Source of the DNA: Verticillium longisporum
Taxonomy: Eukaryota; Ascomycota; Sordariomycetes; Glomerellales; Plectosphaerellaceae
Reading direction: 5' to 3'
DNA: 64,000 nucleotides
Assembly (NCBI GenBank): GCA_019188255.1
Contig: JAETXT010000002.1
Span: forward strand, 2,108,001-2,172,000
Notes under the pieces: model-generated
Seen by the model: only the letters and a program-made list of their open reading frames with translations
The model's database searches: none
What the model was told of the DNA's origin: nothing
Shown here: piece by piece, positions 34,680 to 44,081 of the stretch
Numbering within the stretch: position 1 is the first letter of the stretch
Layout of the letters: each line of letters opens with the position of its first letter
Program-made: the position numbers and the translations under genes

Positions 34680-35581
34680 CTAACCAAACTTATCGTGCTT
34701 GCTCTTCACCTTGAACATGAGCAGCTGCTCGTGATAGTCCCCCTCGCGCCTCGCCCTCTTGAGCCTCCGCACCTCGTCCTCCTCGAGCTTGCGGCCGACG
34801 GCGGCCTCGAGCTCCTTGCGGCTAATCTTCTCCTTGGCCCTCTCCTCCTTGGACGCCTTGAGGCGCGGCTTGAAGCGTGCCTGCATGCGGATGCGCAGCG
34901 TCGAGGCAAACGACACGGCGTCGGCGTCGCCGCGCACCTCGTGGGCCGACTTGGACCCCGTCGACGGCTTGGCCGTGACAAACGTGTCGCGCAGCGTCTG
35001 CAGCTGGAACGTGCCGGGCGTGTCGGCGGTCGGGAGGATGTGGAAGCACTCGAGGGGGGAGACGGCGTCCGAGGCGGCGGAGAGGGTGCCGTTCTTGTCG
35101 CAGCCGAGATATCTACGGTAGAGTCAGCGAGACGGGCCCCCTGCAAAAGAGGCAGAGACGGAAGGATGGATGGAGTGACGCACTTCCCGTGGTGCCCCTT
35201 GAAGCGAAACTGTTCAGTGCCCGACACCTTGTTGGCGACCCAGACCTGCCTGACGTCGTGGGGCTCGGCGGTGGCCGGGTTGCCGTCGACTATGTTCTCA
35301 ATCTCGAGGCAAAAGACCTTGCCGACGGCGTCGGTGGCCAGGGCCGAGGGAGGGTCGGTGGGCAGGACGAACATGACGGGACCGACAACGTCGGCAGTGG
35401 TGTCGGCCGAGACCCAGCTGTCATCGCTGTCGGGATTCTCGGCGGCGGTGACGGATGCGGAGGCGGAGGCGGACGCCGGCACGAGGCTGGACGACTCGGC
35501 ATCTGGGCCGTCGCCCTCGGTGGCGGGGCGCTTTCTCTTTTTCGGCTTCTTGTCGCCTTTGAAGGATAACGGCTTGACCAT
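34680..35581 (-). CDS. FRG1-like protein, 276 aa
   Basis: Homologue of FRG1, a nuclear protein with a fascin-like beta-trefoil that is linked in animals to pre-mRNA splicing and actin bundling. Minus-strand exons are 35581-35184 and 35112-34680, with a 71-bp intron (GTGCGT..TAG). The N-terminus is basic (MVKPLSFKGDKKPKKRKR, a likely nuclear signal), followed by a Ser/Ala-rich spacer. The trefoil core contains SWVSADTTADVVGPVMFVLP, TEQFRFKGHHGK, then YLGCDKNGTLSAASDAVSP and ECFHILPTADTPGTFQLQT. The C-terminus is a charged helix with SFASTLRIRMQARFKP and KEERAKEKISRKELE. Length is close to the human protein (258). It is convergent with the WDR89-like gene about 200 bp away. Confidence 0.86.
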
Positions 35582-36184
35582 GTCTGTGGTGTCTGTGTGG
35601 GGAGATGGTTTCACGCCTCTGCTACTGCTGAGAGAGGCAGCTCGGAGGTGGAATGGGTTGGTTCGGAGGGACGAGGGGGGGAGACGGGGCTCGGCGGGCT
35701 CCGTGGGCGGAAGATGGGCAGGTTTGTTCAAGATGGGTCGGCGATGGTCTGCATTGGAGATGATGCAGGCGGGATTGGGGTGGAGGGTGGAGAGACGGGA
35801 AGAGGTAGCCTCGCATTACCTAAGCGACGACGAATCCTCCCTGTAATGCCCTGTAACCTGTAACGAGGGCGCTGTAAGGTCTGCCCTGTAAGGTCTGCCC
35901 TGTCAGGTCTGCCCTGTCAGGTCTGCCCTGTAGCGGGAGCCTTGGCGCCCGGCGTATGGCGTCTGCCTTCCCCCACCTTGCCTTGACGATGTTAGCCCGA
36001 GCCGCGCGAGGGGTCAGTCGGCCAAGTTCAGATAATAAGAGGGAAGGAGGATCCTGACCGAACTACAAACTTCTTACAATCCCCCGTCCATCCACTCTTC
36101 CCTTGACCTTTTTTTTTCCTTGTCGTTTTTTGGCCTATATTTTTCTACATACATCAGGACGATAGTTGATACCCCATTTACACA
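35582..36184. other. Divergent promoter region (FRG1-like / 2OG oxygenase)
   Basis: No gene. It holds the minisatellite annotated at 35870 and T-rich stretches at 36108-36142 close to the oxygenase start. Confidence 0.6.
35870..35932. repeat. 15-bp minisatellite
   Basis: Head-to-tail copies of GCCCTGTAAGGTCT / GCCCTGTCAGGTCT (about 15 bp), four clear and more degenerate copies upstream to about 35840. Confidence 0.9.
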
Positions 36185-37346
36185 ATGACCACCCCCCAAG
36201 CGCAGGCAGTGACCGTGTCGCTGAACGATCTCAAGAATGGTGGCGTCTCCTCGCATTTCATCGCCCCGTGAACATGTCACTGACAAGAACCCCCCAGGCA
36301 CCGTCTCCTTTGAGACGCTGCAAAACGCGTTCGGCCCCGACTCGCTCGGCATCCTCGTCGTCAAGGATGTCCCCGCCGAGTTTGCCCACCTCCGCCACCA
36401 GACGCTCTCCTACGCCTCGTACCTGGGCAACCTGAGCGCCGACGAGCTGAAGAAGCTCGAAAACGTCAAGGCCAAGTACCTCACCGGCTGGTCGCTCGGC
36501 AAGGAGCAGCTCAAGAACGGCCAGGCCGACATGTTCAAGGGCTCGTACTACGCCAACTGCGCCTTCTACAACGACCCCGGCCTCGACTGCGCGCGCCCCA
36601 CGGCCGAGTTCAACACGGACAACTTCCCCGAGTACCTGTCGCCCAACGTGTGGCCCGACGAGACGGCGCTGCCGGGCTTCAAGCCGAGCGTCGAGGCCCT
36701 GTGCCGCCTCATCATCGACACGGCCGTCCTCGTCGCCCGCGCCTGCGACCGCTTCGCCGCCGAGGAGATCCCCAACTACCCGCCCGGCTACCTCGAGCAC
36801 GTCGTCAGCACGAGCAGCACCACCAAGGCCCGCCTGCTGCACTACTTCCCCCAGACCGAGGCCGACGAGGCCGCCAGCGGCGCCGACGACGACGACTGGT
36901 GCGCCACCCACCTCGACCACGGCTGCCTGACGGGCCTCACGTCGGCCATGTTCATCGATGAGCACAAGACGTCGCCGGCCGTGCCGCCCGCCGACGCCCT
37001 GCGCTCGACGACCGCCAGCCTGCCGCCGCTCGAGGAGCTCGCCAGCAGCCCCGACCCGGCGGCCGGCCTCTACATCAAGTCGCGCACGGGCGAGACGGTC
37101 CAGGTCAAGATCCCGCGCGACTGCATCGCCTTTCAGACGGGCGAGGCCCTCGAGCGCATCACCGACAAGTTCAAGGCCGTGCCGCACTTTGTGCGCGGCG
37201 TGCGGGCCTCGGTGAGCGACGGCCGTGTGGCGCGCAACACGCTCGCCGTCTTCACGCAGCCCAACCTCGGCGAGGAGGTGGACATTAAGCAGCACCTGAC
37301 CTTTGGCGAGTTTGCACGGGGCGTCGTGGCCAAGAACACGGTGTAG
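36185..37346 (+). CDS. 2-oxoglutarate/Fe(II)-dependent oxygenase (isopenicillin-N-synthase-like), 367 aa
   Basis: Predicted non-haem iron oxygenase; substrate unknown. Exons are 36185-36239 and 36298-37346, with a 58-bp intron carrying a CACTGAC branch; the junction reads LNDLKN then TVSFETLQNAFG. The core shows LGILVVKDVPAEF, the YLTGWSLGKEQLKNGQADMFKG region, and FYNDPGLDC. The iron-binding HxD is in WCATHLDHGCLTGL, the distal histidine is likely in AVPHFVRGVRAS, and the 2OG-binding arginine in RNTLAVFTQP. The SRTGETVQVKIPRDCIAFQTGEAL stretch matches the jelly-roll strand before the distal His. It is not next to biosynthetic genes, so a primary-metabolism or detoxifying role is as likely as a natural-product role. 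Confidence 0.82.
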
Positions 37347-37781
37347 TTTGGGCCTGGAGTACGAATAAATAAACAAATGAAAAAGATTGCACCACTGGTG
37401 GCCTTGAGTGAGGTGACATGTACGTGACAGACACATGCGAGGGTGTCATCAGCGGCACAGTGCCGAGCTGTCAAACGCATGCATGCATCTCGTCAGCCAT
37501 CCGGTGGAAGTCCGATAGAAGGGGGGCACCCGATATCGACAATGGCACCGAAAGGCGTGCGATTGCGACGACGGGCTAGATGCAGTGGTGAGCCCCGCAG
37601 TGCCGCAGTCCAGTCGTCATTGCGGCCGACAAGGACAAGCTCGCCATGTGCCGCTGCCCGATGTATAAAGCTTGTCTGTTGCTGCCACTGGAATTTGGCA
37701 GTTCATCCTCTTTGCTCTTCTACGACCGAAATCAACCGCTACACTCTTCCTACCTTTGGTAAAACGATCAACAGATCAGCC
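37347..37781. other. Intergenic region and promoter of the DsbA-fold gene
   Basis: No gene is supported. It includes the TATA-like element at 37664. Confidence 0.55.
37664..37669 (+). promoter_or_regulatory. TATA-box-like element
   Basis: TATAAA lies 113 bp before the ATG of the DsbA-fold gene, followed by leader sequence. Confidence 0.45.
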
Positions 37782-38468
37782 ATGGCGCTCCCTCCCAAGT
37801 TCGCAGGCCACAAGCTCACCTTCACCTCGGCCGCCACGCCAGCCGCCTCTTCCGGCGACGGCAGCCCCTCAGGCCTGTCCTTCGAGCAGCCGCACACGCT
37901 CGAGGTCTACCTCGACTACGTCTGCCCCTTCTCGGCCAAGCTCTACAAGATGCTCTTCGGGTCAGTGGCGCCGGCCATGCGGCAGAACCCGGCCTGGGCG
38001 CGCCGCCTGCAGGTCGTCTTCCGGCACCAGGTGCAGCCGTGGCACCCGTCGTCGACGCTGACGCACGAGGCCGCCCTCGCCGTGCTGCGCCTGGCGCCGG
38101 CGCGCTTCTTCGACTTCAGCGCCGCCCTCTTCGCGGCGCAGAAGGACTACTTTGACGTCAGCGTCGTCGGCGAGACGCGCAACGCGACCTACCGCCGCCT
38201 CGCGCAGCTGGCGAGCACGACGGCCGGCGTCGACGAGGACGACGTGTTCCGCCTGCTGGCCATCTCGGACACGCCGGCGGAGGACGGGTCGCTGAACACG
38301 GGCAATGCCGTGACGGTCGACCTCAAGCTCGCCGTCAAGATGGCGCGGCTGACGGGCGTCCACGTGAGCCCGACGGTGCTGCTGGACGGGGTTGTGCAGG
38401 GCGATATCAGCTCGGGGTGGACGCTGGAGCAGTGGACCGAGTGGCTGGGTGCCAATATTGCAGAATAG
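37782..38468 (+). CDS. DsbA-fold thioredoxin-like protein, 228 aa
   Basis: Thioredoxin-like protein of the DSBA/thioredoxin_4 type. The active-site position reads YLDYVCPFSAKLYKML, a CxxS rather than CxxC motif, so it may act as a monothiol enzyme or have lost redox activity. Further support: WARRLQVVFRHQVQPWHPSS with a buried VQPWHP strand, THEAALAVLRLAP, FFDFSAALFAAQKDYFD, and the cis-proline region GVHVSPTVLLDGVVQGDISS. It is intronless. I chose the ATG at 37782 in ATCAGCCATGGCG context; the longer upstream frame lacks similarity. No signal peptide is visible, so it is probably cytosolic. Confidence 0.8.
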   Translation: MALPPKFAGHKLTFTSAATPAASSGDGSPSGLSFEQPHTLEVYLDYVCPFSAKLYKMLFGSVAPAMRQNPAWARRLQVVFRHQVQPWHPSSTLTHEAALAVLRLAPARFFDFSAALFAAQKDYFDVSVVGETRNATYRRLAQLASTTAGVDEDDVFRLLAISDTPAEDGSLNTGNAVTVDLKLAVKMARLTGVHVSPTVLLDGVVQGDISSGWTLEQWTEWLGANIAE

Positions 38469-38822
38469 GGGAAGCGTCTCAATGAATGATATATGATGAA
38501 CAGTGTTCTTTTCTTGCGAATGATGGAGACAGAGTGATGTGAGCTGTCTGTCTTTCCTTTTCGTACTTTACCTGAGTAGTTGAGGTTTGGATGTAGGTAT
38601 GCTCCCAGGCAGGCATTTGGATGTAGGTATGCTCCCAGGCAGGCAGGCAGGCAGGCAGGCAGGCACGACAGTGCACGCGCTTGCTGCGTGTCGCTAAATT
38701 TTAGGCGCCTTCTTTCCACCTCAACCTCAACCTCACCACACAACACGCATGGGCCCTCACTCATCGACTCTTCCTCCATACCGACCGAGAACCAACGCTT
38801 CGCGGTGCTGCACCCTCTCGCC
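38469..38822. other. Intergenic region with repeats
   Basis: Contains the 30-bp duplication and GGCA array annotated separately. No gene. Confidence 0.6.
38586..38665. repeat. 30-bp tandem duplication followed by (GGCA)n
   Basis: Two exact 30-bp copies starting TTTGGATGTAGGTATGCTCC (38586-38615 and 38616-38645) run into a tetranucleotide GGCA array to about 38665. Confidence 0.93.
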
Positions 38823-39808
38823 ATGACCCTCCTCCGCCTCTCCGCCTTCCGCGTGACGCCAAATGGCATCTACCGGACCTCGCTCCCTATGCGCCCCTCT
38901 GTCCTGCAACCCCTTCTTCACAAAACCCTCCATCAAGCAAGATCCAACTCTTCAACCACCGCCTCAAAACCCACGCCATCCTCCAGGATACCCTCCTCAT
39001 CCTCCATCAGCAAACCCGGCACGCCTCGTAAGCCTCCCAAGCCTCCTGAGCCTCCTGAGCCTCCTGAGCCTGCTTCTCGAGCATCATCCTCACCACCATC
39101 CGCAGCTCACTGACAACCCTTCCAGCCATCCCCGAACACCTCCTCATCTACCACGCCGGCACCTCGCGCATCACCTTCCTCGCCCTCTGGAAGATCACCT
39201 CCCTCTTCCTCTTTGCTTTCTTCACCCTCATCGCAGCCCCATCCTACGCCCGCCGCGCCTCGCAGACCCCATACGAGGCTGCCGACGCGACCAGTACTCC
39301 CACCGCAGACCTCTCGCCCACCACCACCACTCCCGCCCCACCAGCAGACCCCCAAGCCGCCCAAAAGACCTACCTCCAAGCCGCCGGCCTCGCCTTCTGC
39401 GGCGTCATCCCCCTCGTCTACGTCGCCTACACGACCGCCCCCTTCGTGACCTTTATCTACCTGCGCCTGCCGCCCGCGGCGCGCGCCTCGCGCCAGGCCC
39501 TCGAGCGCTTCGTCCGCGCGGGGCCCCCGCCCACGACCCAGCTCGAGCTCCTGACCATGGGCCTCGCGACGCGGCCCCGCAGCGCCATGACGACCCTCGC
39601 CGGCCTGCGGCCCGTCACGCGCCGCCTCGGCCTCGTCAACTACGAGCGCGACGTCGCCGCCCTCGAAGCCCGCCGCGCCTGGCACCAGTACCGCCCCGTC
39701 GCCCAGTTTGGCGTCCGCGTCGCCAACTGCAAGGGCGTCCGCGACGGCTGGGTCTGGGACGCCGTCAGGCCGCTGCTCGGCAAGACGGCGCGCGAGAGGC
39801 GCGCCTGA
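38823..39808 (+). CDS. Putative mitochondrial two-helix membrane protein, 295 aa
   Basis: Conserved-looking fungal protein of unknown function. Exons are 38823-39027 and 39126-39808. The 98-bp intron (GTAAGC..CAG, branch CACTGAC) is filled with CCTCCTGAG repeats. The N-terminus is Arg/Ser-rich without acidic residues (MTLLRLSAFRVTPNGIYRTS), typical of a mitochondrial presequence. The mature part opens LLIYHAGTSRITFLALWKIT and has two hydrophobic helices (SLFLFAFFTLIAAPS and LAFCGVIPLVYVAYTTAPFVTFIYL) separated by a Thr/Pro spacer. The C-terminal domain is basic, with QLELLTMGLATRPRSAMTTL and QFGVRVANCKGVRDGWVWD. The layout resembles TMEM70/TMEM186-type inner-membrane assembly factors, but I cannot confirm homology. 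Confidence 0.68.
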
Positions 39809-39830
39809 TGGCCCTGCTCTGCGTAGACAG

Positions 39831-39866
<36 letters not shown>

Positions 39867-40620
39867 GCGGGGGCTGCATCATAGAACACTTGTACACTGT
39901 ACCATCATCTTGACATCATGTAAACCAGAACAGCATGCCGTGCTCGATAGAAGAGAGATACGCGCGAGAGGCAACGGATCTGACGCCTTTCATACCCCAT
40001 TCTCTATGCTTGGGACATGCTGTCGAAGTGCTTCAAATAGCATGAATAATCATTCTCCTACCAGCCTTCACCACACAAACGACAAGGTCATCAAAACGCA
40101 CATAGGAACAAAAGTGCAGGCATCAAAGTCGTTCCAATATATTGCAGGCTGTCCTCCCCACTCATAATTCATCGGCGAAAGTCTGATCATCATCTCCGAC
40201 CTCCCCCTCCTCCCCTGAGGCCTTTGATCACGTCCACACATGCCGCCCTCCTAGTCGTACATTGCTCGTCCGTCCCCTCCTCTCCACTCTGATAAGAATA
40301 CACGCGCCAGATGAGCACGGCGCCGTTTTGACCCTCCCTTTTCGATACAAGACACCAACGCCGATATGCAGTTCCTGCGGCCTCCATTGACCTGACGAAA
40401 TGCATCGGCAAGGCAGCCTGGACATCCCTAGCTGATGCAGGATTCCACCCACATGCTTTTTCTCTTCCACCACTCGTCATATTATTACACCGTTGCTTCG
40501 CAATAAAAGTAGAAAATAACGTGAAAGACTGTATACGTCCGGGTGTAGTCCGCAAAGTGATTCCGCGAGTACCGTGGCGTGGCCAACAAGCGACGCCACT
40601 AAAGACTCCGGGGTTCCGAT
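39809..40620. other. Convergent 3' flanks
   Basis: Lies between the mitochondrial protein gene (+) and the Zn2Cys6 factor (-). It contains a microsatellite and no supported gene. Confidence 0.6.
39829..39866. repeat. Compound (AC)n(AG)n microsatellite
   Basis: An AC run passes directly into an AG run about 20 bp after the stop of the mitochondrial protein gene. Confidence 0.95.
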
Positions 40621-43596
40621 TTAGCGCTGCCGCTTCATCATCGGACCGCCTTCATAGTCCCAGGCGCGCTTGAGACCGCCTTCGTATACGCTGGCCACTG
40701 ATTCTTGCCTCATGGCTGGCGTGACAAAAGTTTGGACAGGAGCCGCCGAGTATTGCTGGGCCGGCATCTGCTGTGCAGCGACAGGCATGCTGGCCGTGGC
40801 AGCTTGGATATCCTGGATGGATGGGGCTTCGGGTTGACCTGAAGACGGGGAAACGTTAAGCGCGCTGGTCTGGGTGGGGACGCTGGTCGACTGTGCCTGG
40901 ACTTGAGGCGTACCAAATGACGTATTCCATTGTCTTTGTCAAAGAGTCAGTGTTTTTGTACGACAGGGCGAAGCGTAATGAGAGGGCACATACTCGAAAA
41001 TTCTCTGCGGATTCCAGGCCGGCGCTTCCGCGAGGGGCATCGTCGGTGGCATCCCAGGCGCTTGGGAGCCTTGGCTCGACATCATTACGAGTGACTGTAC
41101 ACCAGGCGAGTCACTCCTCGTGTCCAGAGGTCCGGCGGATATGGGTGGCGTCATGGGGTGGCTATAACTAACTTGGGAGTGCTGTTGGTGCATATTTTGC
41201 GTATCAAGTCGCGGTTCAAGCGAACCCGCCTGAGACAGCGGCGATGGCCGGTATCCCGTGTTGATGTGAGGCGACGGCGACTGGTTCGAAGAGTGTGGGC
41301 TGCCATATGGAAAGCTCGGCTTCAGTACGAATGGTTTCCTGATGTCAGCAGAGAATGCTTCTCGAACGGCGTCGACCGGCTTTTGGAGATCCGCCATGGG
41401 CCAAACCGACATGACCCTCTCGAGAACTCGCATATGACGCGCAAAGTAGTCCCGCGCGTCAACGTTCAGATCCGGGTCCGGAGACGTGATTGCCACCTAG
41501 TGTGCCAGCATTAGCTCGTTGTCCCAGGATGATTTCGGTGTCGTACACCCACCAGGTGGAGAACAATGCACGTCAAGCCGCAGTAGATGGTGAAGCTGAA
41601 CCCGCGCTGCATGCATTGCAGGCCTGTGAAGCCAAAGGTATTGACAACTGCCTCCTGCAGGCGGCAGAGCGCCTTGGCAGAATTGTAGCAAATCATCATG
41701 TGGTGCTTCCACTGGCCGTCTGCGCCGTTGGGGTCCAAAAACGCCAGCTGCGGCCGGTGCAGCAGGATTTGCGCCAGGTAGTAGTACGAGTGTAGATTGC
41801 CGATAAACGGCGACGAGAGCCACGGCGCAGATCCATCGGGTGGAAACGTCACCGATAGGTCGCCTGGGAGGTCGTTCAACCACGAGTTTAGAGAAGGGTT
41901 GAGCTGTACAAAATCTGGATCGACTCCCCAATCTTTCTTTGTTTTCCGCAGGCGGCCATAAACTGTATTCATTCGACTGATGTTCTTGACGATCCGAGCG
42001 AGATACGTAACGTTGCGAGAGATGTTGTATTCGAGTTCATCAGCCCCAGGTATAGGACGAGGTATACTGAAGTCAATCGTGTCAAGTTCGACCGCCAGAT
42101 CGGTCCTCCCTGTAGCATGCGTCAGAACAAGTTGGTCAGTTCGGGATGTAGCACGAGCGTTAACAGACCTTGCGGAGATCCAACCATGACTTCACACACG
42201 AAAATGGTCTGCCAAATTCGGCTCTTCAGCTGGCATTCCATCGGGCTTGAATCGCACGGCCGGCCGGTCTGATGGTCGGAATAGTGCTCGTCGAGGCCAA
42301 GATCCTTTGCCATCTGAACGCATTGTACAACCGTCATCCAGGATCGGTAGTAGTAGCCTCGCTTTGGCGCGGCTTCCCTTGCTTTTAGTATAATCAACAG
42401 CGCCTGTAGCGTGCTCAGTCGTGGAATATCCATGAATGCGTCGGCGTGATCTATAGCATGTCAGTCCCCGTCATTGTAGGATTTACGATGGAAACCACGC
42501 ACTGCTGGCCAAAGCCAGCCACTGTTGACCTTGGGCCGGCTCATCTGCTAATCGTCCGCCGATTGCAAAGATGGCCTCAAGGATGAGTGGCGAGATGGCG
42601 TCCCTGTTGGAGTTCCATTGCTGGTAAAACATTGTCTTGCTTAACACGGGAACATAAGGATGAACGTGGCCAAAGTACAGATCGAGGTAGTGCTCTGCCG
42701 TGTCGTCGTCGGGCATGAGTTCTGGTGGGATGCGGATTTTCAGCCCCGGTGCAGGCAAAAGAGCAGGTAGGTGGCTCTTGTATTCGTCGGCCTCCTCGAC
42801 AGCAGGTTCTTCTTCCTGTCTGAACGTTGCCCTGTTCCTAAGATACGGTGCTGATCTATAAGTTAGCCGCGTACAAGTGCCGCTGCGGATGCCGCGTGCT
42901 GACCTGATCCTGCCTCGTCCATCTTCAATGATCCTAGCAAATCTGACAGGTCTTGCTGCTGGTACTCATCTTGAGAGTACGCGCCGGGAGAGGAGGAATG
43001 CGGTTTGGAGCCCTGGTGGTGAGGAGGACTGGGAAAGTGGTGCTGCGCTGCATATTGCTGCTGATCCATCACAGGAACGGATGGTGGCATAGTCGTGTAA
43101 TGCACATTCTGCGGAGCCGCAGAAGAGTCCGAGTAAGGCACGTGTTGGTAGACATTGGGGTTATCTGGATAGGCCGCATGCGTGGCATACATTGCCGGTC
43201 CGGGCTTGGGCGCATTCGCAATCATCGAGGCCTGCTGCTGTTGCATGGGCATCTGGCGGAAGCTGTCTTGCAGCTGACCCGCGTCGGCGTAGTCGGTGGC
43301 AGTTGGGGACGAATCATAGGCTCCCGAGTCAGAGGTTCCGTCATACTGTCCGTTTGGTCGCACGCAGTGAAGACGCAGCCTGATGCAGGCCGAGCAGGGC
43401 CATGTGTTTGTGGTAGCAGCATCGCATTTGATCTTCCTTCTCCGGCAGCCCTCACAAGCTCTCATCACTGACATGGCTGGTTAGTAAAATATGAACAGTA
43501 AGTTGGGAAACCCAACACCGGAAGTCTCATTAGTTGCCTACCTTTCAGTCGCTTGTGGCGGTTGTGCTCGTCAACGAAAACATAGTCTAGTCGCAT
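40621..43596 (-). CDS. Zn(II)2Cys6 transcription factor with fungal-specific domain, 876 aa, seven exons
   Basis: Nuclear DNA-binding regulator; target genes unknown. Minus-strand exons are 43596-43542, 43476-42904, 42850-42503, 42450-42169, 42109-41553, 41496-40994 and 40933-40621; all six junctions keep frame. Exon 1 supplies MRLDYVFVDEHNRHKRLK, which joins exon 2 directly before the cluster RACEGCRRRKIKCD...WPCSACIRLRLHC. The six zinc cysteines are C26, C29, C36, C46, C49 and C56, with a nine-residue loop. A Gln/Ser/His-rich linker follows. The middle-homology (Fungal_trans) domain runs from about 255 to 620: YLDLYFGHVHPYVPVLSKTMF, EAIFAIGGRLAD, LSTLQALLIILKAREA, AKDLGLDEHY and KSRIWQTIFVCEVMVG. 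The C-terminus is Ser/Pro/Gln-rich and ends in a basic GGPMMKRQR. I do not assign a gene name. Confidence 0.88.
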
Positions 43597-44061
43597 GTTA
43601 GGGCAACACTTTGTGATAAGTGGGCGATGACGCACTCTTCTGGGTTTCCCTTTGAGGGTATTGCTGTGGCGCAAAGGAAAAGGAGCTCATTTGTGAGCTT
43701 TGAGGCAGGATGCGCCGCGCCGAAGATTCGTTGGACATGGCGCAACGAGGGGGCGGTAGTCGTCGCCCGAGTTGACAAACGAGGAGATATGGCGAGATGC
43801 GTTCCGTTGCATACAGGAGCGCGGTTGTTGCTCAGGGCCCGGAACTGATGGGTGCCGTAAGATGCGACAGGCGTTGCAACAGGCGTGGCAACAGAGCGCG
43901 CAGTCCGGCCAAGAAAGACCGGCCAAGAAAGAGGAAGGAATTCCTCAAGATTGGATGCGCGTCTCAAGCTGCAAAGAGAGGCAAAGGTGAGTTGCACAGT
44001 CGTCGGTCCTCCGGCTGTCGACTTTCTTTGAACCAAGCAACAGGGAAGGGCAGGTGTGTTG

Positions 44062-44081
44062 GTAGGTAAGTAAGTAAGTAG
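44062..44081. repeat. (GTAA)n-like short tandem repeat
   Basis: GGTAGGTAAGTAAGTAAGTAG, a short tetranucleotide repeat in the leader region of the transcription factor. Confidence 0.8.

Noticed and set aside
34584..35846. 420-codon plus-strand ORF over the FRG1-like gene
   Set aside because: It runs antisense to two supported exons and an intron, with no domain.
36258..37436. 392-codon ORF antisense to the 2OG oxygenase
   Set aside because: It mirrors the oxygenase codons; strong GC bias at third positions opens the antisense frame. No family match.
39107..39889. 260-codon ORF antisense to the mitochondrial protein gene
   Set aside because: A shadow of a GC-rich coding strand with low-complexity Gly/Glu sequence.
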